A stretch of DNA of 37,846 bases from an uncultured Prevotellaceae bacterium. GTDB taxonomy: Bacteria > Bacteroidota > Bacteroidia > Bacteroidales > Bacteroidaceae. How positions within the stretch are numbered: the first letter of the stretch is position 1; each line of letters opens with the position of its first letter. The stretch lies in the NCBI GenBank assembly GCA_937893145.1, contig CALBJW010000105.1, forward strand, positions 1 through 37,846, given 5' to 3'. This document shows positions 1-7,013 of the stretch, piece by piece. A program made the translations under genes and the position numbers. The notes below the pieces were generated by a model. It made no database searches. It worked only from the letters and a program-made list of their open reading frames with translations, and was not told the origin of the DNA.

Positions 1-1
1 G

Positions 2-607
2 CGTGATGCTTATCCTTACTATCAGCATACCGCCATCGGCTACAACTACCGCATGAGCAACGTGTGTGCAGGTATCGGCCGTGGTCAGATGACTGTTCTG
101 GATCAGCATATCGCTCACCATAAGCACGTGCAGGCTTTGTACGAAGAACTCCTTGCTGATGTCCCTGGCATAACCATTCATCATCAACCAGCAATCATTA
201 ATCCAGAAACAGGCAAGCCTGTTTATGATAGTAACTTCTGGCTTTGTGCGGCAACTATTGATCCTTCGGTTCATGTTCAGGGACAGGAGAATGCCTACAA
301 GGAGGTCATCAAGACCGCTGTGGGTGGTGCTGCCGGTGTCATTCATGCCGTGGATTCCGCCACAACCGATTGTCAGCCGAATGACAACGTGGAGGCATTG
401 CGTGTCTTCATGTTGGGCAAGAAGGTGGAGTGCCGTCCAGTTTGGAAGCCTATGCACAAGCAGCCGGTGTATGCCGATGCTGCCGTTTACACTAACGGTG
501 TGGAAGAAGACCTCTTCAAAGTCGGCTTCTGTCTCCCTGCAGGACCGTATGTGACTGATGAGGATGTGAAATACATCGTTGATTGCATCAAGGAGGCTAT
601 CAGCTAA
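2..607 (+). CDS. DegT/DnrJ/EryC1/StrS-family aminotransferase, C-terminal part (5' end outside window)
   Basis: The frame is open from base 2 with no start, so about 201 C-terminal residues are visible and the gene begins before the window. The stretch GYNYRMSNVCAGIGRGQM is the conserved segment of PLP-dependent sugar aminotransferases of the DegT/DnrJ/EryC1/StrS family, where the lysine-bound PLP site lies upstream. The later VECRPVWKPMHKQPVY segment is the usual family motif close to the C-terminus. Such enzymes aminate nucleotide-linked keto-sugars (for example UDP-4-keto-6-deoxy-HexNAc) for capsule, O-antigen or glycoprotein glycans. The lysine region is missing, so substrate cannot be assigned. 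G and C are nearly balanced here (17 G and 14 C in bases 361-420), unlike the G-rich susC gene that starts only 24 bases downstream. Confidence 0.85.
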   Translation, partial: RDAYPYYQHTAIGYNYRMSNVCAGIGRGQMTVLDQHIAHHKHVQALYEELLADVPGITIHHQPAIINPETGKPVYDSNFWLCAATIDPSVHVQGQENAYKEVIKTAVGGAAGVIHAVDSATTDCQPNDNVEALRVFMLGKKVECRPVWKPMHKQPVYADAAVYTNGVEEDLFKVGFCLPAGPYVTDEDVKYIVDCIKEAIS

Positions 608-631
608 CGCTGAATAGGTTTCAGAAAGTTT

Positions 632-3562
632 ATGAGAATACAAAGATATTTATGTTTGGCTTTGCTGGTGTTCTTGGGGTGCATTTCGGTGTGTGCCCAG
701 GAGCAGTTGGTGAAGGGTGTGGTTGTGGATGACCTCGGTGAGAAATTGCCGGGGGTGCATGTGATGCAGAAGGGAACGAAGAATGTGGTGGTGACGGACC
801 TGGAGGGTCGGTTTTGGATAGCTGTGGAGAAGAGTGCGGCACAGGTGCTGGTGTTCTCGTTCACTGGTATGCAGACGAAGGAGATGAAGATTGGTTCGGG
901 AGTGATGAAGGTGGTGATGAGGGAAGACTCGAAGGTGATAGATGAGGTTGTGGTAGTGGCTTACGGTACTCGTAGGAAGGGAACGATAACGGGTTCGGTA
1001 TCGACTATCAATGGGGATATAGTGGGGGATGCTCCTGTGGCAAGTTTTGATCAGGCATTGCAGGGAAAGGCTACGGGTTTGTCGGTGTTGCAGGATTCGG
1101 GTGATCCGAGTGCGGCGGCTACATTCCAGATTCGTGGTACTAACTCGATAAATGCGGGAACGGAACCTTTGTTTGTGGTGGATGGTGTGCCTGTGTCGGC
1201 AAGTGAGTTTAATGCTATCAACCCTGCGGATATTGAGGCGTTCAGTGTGCTGAAGGATGCAAGTTCTACTTCTATATATGGTGCTCGTGCTGCGAATGGT
1301 GTGGTGGTGATTACGACCAAGAGGGGAAAGAGTGGCGCGAAGGCACAGGTGAAATTCAGAGGGCAGTATGGTTTTTCGAACTTGGCATACGGCAAGTGGT
1401 CGCAGATGAATACAACGGAGCGACTTGACTTTGAGGAGTCGGTGGGTATTCGTGTGCCAGGGACTTACGACCGTGAGACATTGGAGAAGACGAATATCAA
1501 CTGGAAGGACCTTGTGTTCAGGAATAATGCTCCTACTCAGAGTTATGATGTGAGTGTGGGTGGTGGTAGTGATAGGATAAACTACTTCATGTCGGCTGGT
1601 TATTTCAATCAGATAGGTACAGCTATAAATAGCACTTTTGAGAGGATGACCTTGCGTGCTAACCTTGAGGTGCAGGCAACGGATTGGTTGAGAATGGGTA
1701 GCAATAGTTCGTTGACTTATTCGGTGGCAGACCAAGCAGATTATGGTTCGTATAGCATCATCACTCCTATTTCGGCTTCGAAGTTTATGTTGCCTTACTG
1801 GGATCCTTTCAAGGCAGACGGCACATATACTTCGCCTAAGGACGATACATGGAGAGGTTCGTACGAGAACCCTCTGGAGTGGGCTGAGGCAAATCCTTTG
1901 AACAGGAAGAAATATCATGTATTGTCGAGTACATTCTTGCAGATAGAACCGATAGAGAATCTACGTGTCAAGACCTTGTTGGGTATTGATGGTGGAGTGA
2001 CAAGAACGAATACAAGTTCACGACCAAGTTATGTGTCGAACTACGGTTATGGTACAGTAGGAAAGGCTTATTCGCAGGCATATAACTTGACATGGACAAA
2101 TACTGCTACATATAACTTCACGGTTGCAGAGGAGCATCATGTGAATGTGTTGCTTGGACATGAGTTGACACGCAATGCAAGTGATGCGTTTAGTGTGGTG
2201 TCTAGAGGACAGACAAATGATAAGTTGTTAACGCTTTCGACAGGAACGACTGCTACTTCGTGGAGTGATGCTACGGCAGCATCTACTTATCTCTCGTTCT
2301 TTGGACGAGGAGAATATAACTTGAAGAACAGGTACTTCGTGGATTTGTCGTTACGACGAGATGCTTCATCCAAGTTTGGAAAGCAAGCACGATGGGCAAC
2401 ATTCTGGAGTATTGGTGCCATGTGGGATGCCAAGCAAGAACAGTGGTTGAAGGTGCCAGGATGGATGGATAAGTTGCAGTTGTCTGCAAGTTACGGTACA
2501 AGTGGTAATTCGTCTATTCCTAATTATGACCATTTGTCGCTTTATTCTGCAGGACCTCAGTATTCGGGAATGGCAGGTATTGCTCCATATAGTCGAGGCA
2601 ACGAGAACTTGACATGGGAAAAACTCAGAACGCTGAATGTGGCGTTGAAGACAGGATTCCTGAAGAGAGTGGAGTTGACAGCGGAGTTTTACAATAAGGT
2701 CACAACAGATATGTTGATGGAAGTGCCAATAACATTGGGAAATGGATTCAGTACCCAGTGGGATAATATTGGTGCTATGGTGAATAGAGGTGTGGAGTTG
2801 GACATGAATGTGAGTGTTCTTCGAACAAAAGACTTTGTATGGTCGATAAATGCAAATGCCTCGTATAACCATAATGCCATAACAGAACTATACAACGGAC
2901 TGGATGAATACGAGATACCTGCAACAGGACTGATGTTGAAGGTTGGGCATCCATACGGAGAGCATTATCAGGTGAGATATGCTGGTGTGAACCCAGTGAA
3001 CGGTGATGCACTCTGGTACACTAAGGATGGAAAGGTCACTAATGTGTATGATGAGAGTGATAAGGTGTTGTTGGGAAAGAGTTATATGGCACCTTGGATG
3101 GGAGGTTTTGGAACGATGCTTTCGTGGAAAGGACTTACCCTTGATGCTCAGTTCTCGTGGGTGGCAAACCGTTGGATGCTGAATAATGACAGGTGGTTTG
3201 ATGAGAGTAATGGACTTTACTCTTCGGCATATAATCAGAGTACAGCATTGTTGAGGGGATGGAGGCAGCCAGGAGATGTGACAGATGTTCCGAGATATGG
3301 AGTGTCGCCAGAGATGGATAGTCATCTGTTGGAGGATGCTTCGTTTGTGAGATTGAAGAATCTTACAATCAGTTATCGTTTTGGAAAGCCACAAGGTGCT
3401 TTGGGTAATGTGATAGAGAATGCTCGAGTGTTTGTGCAGGGGCAGAACCTGTTGACATTTACTAAGTTTAGTGGAATGGATCCAGAGGCGAGTGCTAATG
3501 TTTATCAGGCTACTTATCCTATGAGTAGGCAGTTTATGGTGGGAGTGGAAGTTGGATTTTGA
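632..3562 (+). CDS. SusC/RagA-type TonB-dependent outer-membrane transporter
   Basis: 976 aa. A Sec signal peptide covers about residues 1-22 (ends CISVCAQ). A CarboxypepD_reg-like beta-sandwich follows at about 25-98 (VKGVVVDDLGEKLPGVHV), then the TonB-box/plug region from about 102 (DEVVVVAYGTRRKG; IRGTNSINAGTEPLFVVDGVPV at 168-188), and a 22-strand barrel ending in GVEVGF with a C-terminal aromatic. There is no STN domain before residue 25, so this is not the sigma-signalling subtype. SusC proteins import oligosaccharides or peptides across the outer membrane using TonB energy, with a SusD lipoprotein lid. The partner susD lies at 4452, separated by a GxxExxY gene and repeats. Only 24 bp separate it from the preceding aminotransferase gene, leaving little room for a promoter. 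The + strand is very G-rich here (27 G, 3 C in bases 901-960). Substrate unknown. Confidence 0.95.
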   Translation: MRIQRYLCLALLVFLGCISVCAQEQLVKGVVVDDLGEKLPGVHVMQKGTKNVVVTDLEGRFWIAVEKSAAQVLVFSFTGMQTKEMKIGSGVMKVVMREDSKVIDEVVVVAYGTRRKGTITGSVSTINGDIVGDAPVASFDQALQGKATGLSVLQDSGDPSAAATFQIRGTNSINAGTEPLFVVDGVPVSASEFNAINPADIEAFSVLKDASSTSIYGARAANGVVVITTKRGKSGAKAQVKFRGQYGFSNLAYGKWSQMNTTERLDFEESVGIRVPGTYDRETLEKTNINWKDLVFRNNAPTQSYDVSVGGGSDRINYFMSAGYFNQIGTAINSTFERMTLRANLEVQATDWLRMGSNSSLTYSVADQADYGSYSIITPISASKFMLPYWDPFKADGTYTSPKDDTWRGSYENPLEWAEANPLNRKKYHVLSSTFLQIEPIENLRVKTLLGIDGGVTRTNTSSRPSYVSNYGYGTVGKAYSQAYNLTWTNTATYNFTVAEEHHVNVLLGHELTRNASDAFSVVSRGQTNDKLLTLSTGTTATSWSDATAASTYLSFFGRGEYNLKNRYFVDLSLRRDASSKFGKQARWATFWSIGAMWDAKQEQWLKVPGWMDKLQLSASYGTSGNSSIPNYDHLSLYSAGPQYSGMAGIAPYSRGNENLTWEKLRTLNVALKTGFLKRVELTAEFYNKVTTDMLMEVPITLGNGFSTQWDNIGAMVNRGVELDMNVSVLRTKDFVWSINANASYNHNAITELYNGLDEYEIPATGLMLKVGHPYGEHYQVRYAGVNPVNGDALWYTKDGKVTNVYDESDKVLLGKSYMAPWMGGFGTMLSWKGLTLDAQFSWVANRWMLNNDRWFDESNGLYSSAYNQSTALLRGWRQPGDVTDVPRYGVSPEMDSHLLEDASFVRLKNLTISYRFGKPQGALGNVIENARVFVQGQNLLTFTKFSGMDPEASANVYQATYPMSRQFMVGVEVGF

Positions 3563-3563
3563 T

Positions 3564-3591
3564 GATTGATGATTAGTGATTGATGATTAGT
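3564..3591. repeat. 14-bp tandem repeat, two copies
   Basis: Two perfect copies of TGATTGATGATTAG (3564-3577 and 3578-3591) begin two bases after the susC stop codon. No function is apparent. Most non-overlapping junctions in the first half of this array carry some short repeat. Confidence 0.8.
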
Positions 3592-3600
3592 GTATAAAAA

Positions 3601-3712
3601 AAGATTTATCCTTTGATTTATGCAATGATTTATCATAGATTCAAGCGTAGCGCCTTTGTTAAAATCGTTCTTTTTTTTATGCAAGATTTATAACAGATTT
3701 ATGATTTAGATT
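3601..3712 (-). repeat. Hairpin repeat associated with GxxExxY gene, inverted copy
   Basis: Read on the minus strand this stretch aligns with the copies at 3713-3828 and 4323-4437. It has the same AT-rich 5' arm (AAATCT..ATAAAT..GCATAAA), a core hairpin (GCG-cta-CGC), and the block CTTGAATCTATGATAAATCA followed by GCATAAATCA and GGATAAAT. The last blocks match the 4323 copy almost base for base. It abuts the next copy head to head, so together they form an imperfect palindrome of about 220 bp. This and the following copy fill most of the 334-bp gap between susC and the next gene. Confidence 0.75.
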
Positions 3713-3828
3713 TAAATCTTTTCATAAATTTATGATAAATCCGACATAAATGGTATAACGAATATTTAAGAAAGCGGCCTGAAGGCCTTGAATCAGTGAT
3801 AAATCAAATCATAAATCTTGTGATAAAT
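3713..3828 (+). repeat. Hairpin repeat associated with GxxExxY gene, direct copy upstream
   Basis: This 116-bp unit starts TAAATCTTTT and ends GTGATAAAT. It matches 4323-4437 along its length, roughly three quarters identical by eye. The core is a short hairpin, GGCCT-ga-AGGCC. In the 4323 copy the core is GGTCT-aa-AGACC: one stem pair has changed from C-G to T-A on both sides, so pairing is kept. That is direct evidence that the hairpin, as DNA or RNA, is under selection or is copied as a structured unit. Confidence 0.8.
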
Positions 3829-3834
3829 CTATTT

Positions 3835-3852
3835 CCCAAACATAAATTTGGG
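3835..3852. other. Small stem-loop upstream of the GxxExxY gene
   Basis: CCCAAA-cataaa-TTTGGG forms a 6-bp stem with a 6-base loop, 44 bases before the start codon at 3897. It could be part of the repeat element or of the leader of the gene. It is too short and lacks a T tract, so I do not call it a terminator. Confidence 0.45.
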
Positions 3853-3896
3853 ATTAGTGATAAAGACGATTTATTATAGATTGGCATTGATAATTT

Positions 3897-4325
3897 ATGA
3901 CAGAACAAGAATATATAGTTAAACGTGATTCGTTATTTAAGAGTATCGCCAATTGTGCATTTGCTTCATACAACTTCTTCCATAATGGTATGGATGAGTT
4001 GACATATGAAGCAGGCTTAAAGGTAGAATTAGAGCTTCTAAAGAAGAAGGTTTATCGTCAGGCTGAGTTTCCTATTTATTATAAAGGTATGGTCAGTGGG
4101 GTGAATAGGCGTATGGACTTAGTGGCTCAGGATGAAGAACTGGGATTGGTCATACTTGAGTTGAAAGCGATAGATAGAGTTGGAGAGGTGCAACGCCATC
4201 AGTTATGGTCGTACATGAAGTTGATGAATATTCATCTTGGTATGCTAATAAACTTCTCGCCAAAGGGAGTTTATTATGAGTCTTATCAGTTGAATGAAGA
4301 AACTGGTTTATGTGATAGAGTGTAA
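3897..4325 (+). CDS. GxxExxY protein (PD-(D/E)XK nuclease-like, PDDEXK_3 type)
   Basis: 142 aa, close to the usual family length. The signature G-x-x-E-x-x-Y is present as GMDELTY at residues 31-37. A PD-(D/E)XK-type catalytic set is visible: D74 in RMDLV and E88-x-K90 in VILELKA, followed by the family's conserved QLWSYMKLMNIHLGMLINF. The biochemical activity of the family is unknown to me; the fold predicts nuclease-like chemistry. It has no signal peptide, so it is cytoplasmic, which is odd between two outer-membrane protein genes. Related 115-bp hairpin repeats flank it on both sides (3713-3828 and 4323-4437; the latter overlaps its stop), with an inverted copy further upstream. This arrangement suggests a mobile or repeat-linked cassette inserted into a susC-susD operon. 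Confidence 0.85.
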   Translation: MTEQEYIVKRDSLFKSIANCAFASYNFFHNGMDELTYEAGLKVELELLKKKVYRQAEFPIYYKGMVSGVNRRMDLVAQDEELGLVILELKAIDRVGEVQRHQLWSYMKLMNIHLGMLINFSPKGVYYESYQLNEETGLCDRV

Positions 4326-4437
4326 ATCTTTTCGTAAATCTATGATAAATATGACATAAATTTATTACTGACATTTATTCAAGGCGGTCTAAAGACCTTG
4401 AATCTATGATAAATCACGCATAAATCAGTGGATAAAT
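4323..4437 (+). repeat. Hairpin repeat associated with GxxExxY gene, direct copy downstream
   Basis: This 115-bp unit begins at the stop codon of the GxxExxY gene and ends 14 bases before the susD start. It is a direct repeat of 3713-3828, with core hairpin GGTCT-aa-AGACC flanked by AAGGC and CTTGAATC. Recombination between the two direct copies would remove the GxxExxY gene cleanly and leave one repeat between susC and susD. Confidence 0.8.
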
Positions 4438-4451
4438 TTAGATTTTTCGTT

Positions 4452-5963
4452 ATGATTAGAAAGATATTAGTGTTGTTGTTGGGATTATTGCTTGCTGCAT
4501 GTGAGGGATTCCTGACAGAGTTGCCGGATACGGCGGTGCCGGAGGGGGAGGCGATGAAGGACCTTGCTTCGGCGGAGGAGGTGTGTTTGGGTGTGTATAG
4601 CACATTCAAGAATCCGGCATTGTATAGTGGAACGATGGTGCAGGCACCTGAGGTGCAGGCAGATTTGTTTTATGCAGCGAAGGGATATAGTAATAGGTTT
4701 GGTGATTTCTATCGTTGGGAGGTGAATGCTAATGATGCTTCGCTGTTGGATGTGTATTATGGATTGTATCAGATAGTGAATCGTTGTAATTTCTTCCTTG
4801 ACCATGAGGCAGAGGTGCGTGAGACTTTGAAGACAAAGGAAGAGAAGGCTTCGATGGATAAATATACTGCGGATGTGTGTTTTATGAGAGCATACGCATA
4901 TAGCGATTTGATACGCCTGTTCTGTAATGCTTACGAAGAGGATAAGGCAGATGAAACGCTTGGTGTGCCGATGTATTTGCATTACAGAGAGGGGGATGGT
5001 TCGACTGTCATTAAAGGTCGTTCTACGATTAGGGAGTCGTACGCACAGGTGTTGAGTGACTTGGATAGAGCAGAGGAACTTGAACCTCGAAAGGGTTGTG
5101 ACACTCCTTTCATTACTCAGGGCGCGGTGTATGCTTTGAGAGCAAGAGTGTTATTGAACATGAGGAAATGGGAAGAGGCTGAGGATTATGCCACTAAGGT
5201 CATAGAGCATAAGTCGGGAAGTGGATATACTTACGAGTTGGCAGATGCTTTCTATAATGTTGCTGCACCGGGTGGTGTGACAAATGAGTACGACTATATG
5301 TGGACCTACGACTCTTCGGATGAGATAATATGGAAGATTGCGTTCTCGACAACCGATATGGGTGGTTCGATAGGAGGATTGTATATGAGTTATACTTCAG
5401 GCAGATACAATCCTAATTACTTGCCTGCAAACTGGTTGTTGGATTCTTATACACAGGGCGACTATCGTTATACTGCATTCTTCACGAAGACCACGACCAT
5501 GCAGGGTGTGGAGTGGGAAGTGATGACAAAGTTCCCTGGCAATCCAAGCATTGATGGTACATCGGGAATGTACTTCACCAATATGCCAAAGATGCTCAGA
5601 CTGAGTGAGACTTACCTCATTCGTGCTGAGGCTCGTTGTATGCAGGGTAAGGTGGCAAAGGCTTGTGAGGACTTGACTGCTTTGCGTAAATGCAGAATAC
5701 AGAATTATGGTTCGGCATCGTATAGCGAGGATAATCTGCTTGCTGCGATACAGGATGAGAGAGCAAAGGAGTTGGTGGGTGAGGGATTCCGACTTACCGA
5801 CTTGAAGCGATGGAATCTTGGTTTTGTGAGAACAGAACAGCCTGGTACTATTGATGGCAGTAATTATAATAGGTTGAAGGTAGATGCTGGGAATAAGCGT
5901 TTTACTTGGTTGATTCCTCAGCATGAGATAACTGCAAGTAAGGGAGTTGTGGTGCAGAATTAG
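4452..5963 (+). CDS. SusD/RagB-family outer-membrane lipoprotein
   Basis: 503 aa from the ATG at 4452. An in-frame GTG at 4428 would add MDKFRFFV, but the lipoprotein signal MIRKILVLLLGLLLAAC starts at 4452, with the lipidated Cys in LLAAC. The start CEGFLTELPDTAVPEGEAM, TPR-like helices (YTADVCFMRAYAYSDLIRL; ALRARVLLNM), and the C-terminal RLSETYLIRAEARCMQG and DERAKELVGEGFRLTDLKRW segments are all typical of SusD/RagB. It should cap the SusC barrel encoded at 632 and bind substrate at the cell surface. Separation of the pair by about 0.9 kb of repeats and another gene is unusual, since susC and susD normally sit a few bases apart. Confidence 0.95.
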   Translation: MIRKILVLLLGLLLAACEGFLTELPDTAVPEGEAMKDLASAEEVCLGVYSTFKNPALYSGTMVQAPEVQADLFYAAKGYSNRFGDFYRWEVNANDASLLDVYYGLYQIVNRCNFFLDHEAEVRETLKTKEEKASMDKYTADVCFMRAYAYSDLIRLFCNAYEEDKADETLGVPMYLHYREGDGSTVIKGRSTIRESYAQVLSDLDRAEELEPRKGCDTPFITQGAVYALRARVLLNMRKWEEAEDYATKVIEHKSGSGYTYELADAFYNVAAPGGVTNEYDYMWTYDSSDEIIWKIAFSTTDMGGSIGGLYMSYTSGRYNPNYLPANWLLDSYTQGDYRYTAFFTKTTTMQGVEWEVMTKFPGNPSIDGTSGMYFTNMPKMLRLSETYLIRAEARCMQGKVAKACEDLTALRKCRIQNYGSASYSEDNLLAAIQDERAKELVGEGFRLTDLKRWNLGFVRTEQPGTIDGSNYNRLKVDAGNKRFTWLIPQHEITASKGVVVQN

Positions 5964-5973
5964 AGGATTAAAG

Positions 5974-6035
5974 GTTTAAGGGTTTAAGGGTTTATTGGTT
6001 TAAGGTTTAAAGGTTTAAGGTTTAAAGGTTTAAGA
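5974..6035. repeat. GTTTAAGG-type octamer array before the DUF lipoprotein gene
   Basis: Eight units of 7-8 bp: GTTTAAGG twice, GTTTATTG, then alternating GTTTAAG and GTTTAAAG, ending GTTTAAGA. The array fills nearly the whole gap after susD and stops two bases before the ATG at 6038. Changes in unit number would alter the spacing just upstream of that start. Confidence 0.9.
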
Positions 6036-6037
6036 TT

Positions 6038-6925
6038 ATGAGAAAAGACATATATGTACTTTTTTTGGTGCTTGTCTCGTTGTGGGTGATGGGAGGTTTT
6101 ACCTCTTGTTCTTCTGATGAGAGCAGGAACTACTATGAGGGGGAGTCGTTTGTGATGTTTCAGGACTCTGCTTGTGTGATGCCTGTTACGGAGGATGGCA
6201 GAGTGTTTGAGGTGGCAGTGGGAATGACTCGTGCAGTGGAGCATGATAGATATGTGGCTGTGGCAGTTGAACCTATGGAGACGAATGCCATAGAGGGTTA
6301 TCACTTCGAGTTGGAGAGTCATAATGTGCTTATTCCTGCTGGTAAGTTAACTGGTAATGTGAGGATTAAGGCGAAGTATGATAACATTGAGAGTGTGGAT
6401 GACTCGCTTGCAGTGACCTTGAGAATACTTGCAAGTGGTGAAGAGTTGTCTTCGTTGTATGGTAGCAAGACCAATATCAGACTGCAGAAGGTGCGTCCTT
6501 TCAGGATTGATGATTATGTGGGGGACATGCAGATAACCTGTACTTTCCCTTATTCCACTTCATCGGTTACTCGTTATTATGTTAAGACTGAGAAGGTGGA
6601 TGCTCATACACTTGTATTGAAAAAGGTGTTTGAGGATACTCGTGATATAGTCATTAAGTTTCATGAAAACAAAGATAATCCGTTCGACCAGAACATAGAT
6701 GTTAAGGAACAGGTGGCATTTACGGATGAGCGTTTTGGCCCTGTGTCTATGTCATCTGTGGATGGAGCACCAAGTTATTATCTGCCTGAGGATAGAGCGT
6801 TTGTGCTTTATCTTGATGCTTACCTTTCACATTTGGGCTCGTTTGGTTCTTATTACTACATCTTCCAGTGGGTTACACCGGATGAGGTGTTAGCAGATAA
6901 GAATGGATTGGGAAGTTTGTGGTAG
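6038..6925 (+). CDS. Surface lipoprotein of the SusCD-associated DUF4843/DUF4984-like type
   Basis: 295 aa. The lipoprotein signal peptide ends in FTSCSSDESRNYY (lipobox TSC at about residues 24-26). The N-terminal half (FVMFQDSACVMPVTEDGRVFEVAVGMTRAVEHDRYV...) resembles the Calx-beta/DUF4843 beta-sandwich found directly downstream of many susD genes. The C-terminal half (DYVGDMQITCTFPYSTSSVTRYYV, then FVLYLDAYLSHLGSFGSYYYIFQW) is a second beta-rich domain like DUF4984. No function is established for either; a surface accessory role is inferred from lipidation and position. The gene is flanked on both sides by GTTTAAGG octamer arrays in the same orientation, so recombination could delete it. 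Confidence 0.75.
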   Translation: MRKDIYVLFLVLVSLWVMGGFTSCSSDESRNYYEGESFVMFQDSACVMPVTEDGRVFEVAVGMTRAVEHDRYVAVAVEPMETNAIEGYHFELESHNVLIPAGKLTGNVRIKAKYDNIESVDDSLAVTLRILASGEELSSLYGSKTNIRLQKVRPFRIDDYVGDMQITCTFPYSTSSVTRYYVKTEKVDAHTLVLKKVFEDTRDIVIKFHENKDNPFDQNIDVKEQVAFTDERFGPVSMSSVDGAPSYYLPEDRAFVLYLDAYLSHLGSFGSYYYIFQWVTPDEVLADKNGLGSLW

Positions 6926-6933
6926 GATTTAAT

Positions 6934-7013
6934 GTTTAAGAGTTTAAGGGTTTAAGAGTTTAAGGGTTTATGAGTTTAAAGGTTTATGAGTTTATTCGTA
7001 TATAGGTTTAAGA
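6934..7013. repeat. Octamer array running through the start codon of the next gene
   Basis: Ten contiguous 8-bp units, in register from 6934: GTTTAAGA, GTTTAAGG, GTTTAAGA, GTTTAAGG, GTTTATGA, GTTTAAAG, GTTTATGA, GTTTATTC, GTATATAG, GTTTAAGA. The unit GTTTATGA at 6982-6989 supplies the ATG at 6986, and the next three units encode the first residues of the signal peptide. The other GTTTATGA (6966) gives an out-of-frame ATG that stops at 7003-7005. Unit gain or loss changes frame, because 8 is not divisible by 3. Confidence 0.9.

Noticed and set aside
650..1918. A 422-codon open frame on the minus strand opposite susC, and similar long antisense frames opposite the LRR genes (8946-10034, 11902-13062)
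   Set aside because: They lie wholly inside well-supported genes, have no recognisable motifs, and follow from the strong strand base skew that removes stop codons.
4428..4451. GTG start for susD
   Set aside because: It would put eight residues before a clean lipoprotein signal and overlaps the hairpin repeat; ATG 4452 fits better.
6970..7005. ATG 6970 as the start of the BACON lipoprotein
   Set aside because: It is in another frame and stops after 11 codons; noted only for possible slippage.
5974..7013. Telomere-like repeats (GTTTAAGG)
   Set aside because: They are short, interstitial and lie within an operon of a bacterial chromosome; the resemblance is superficial.
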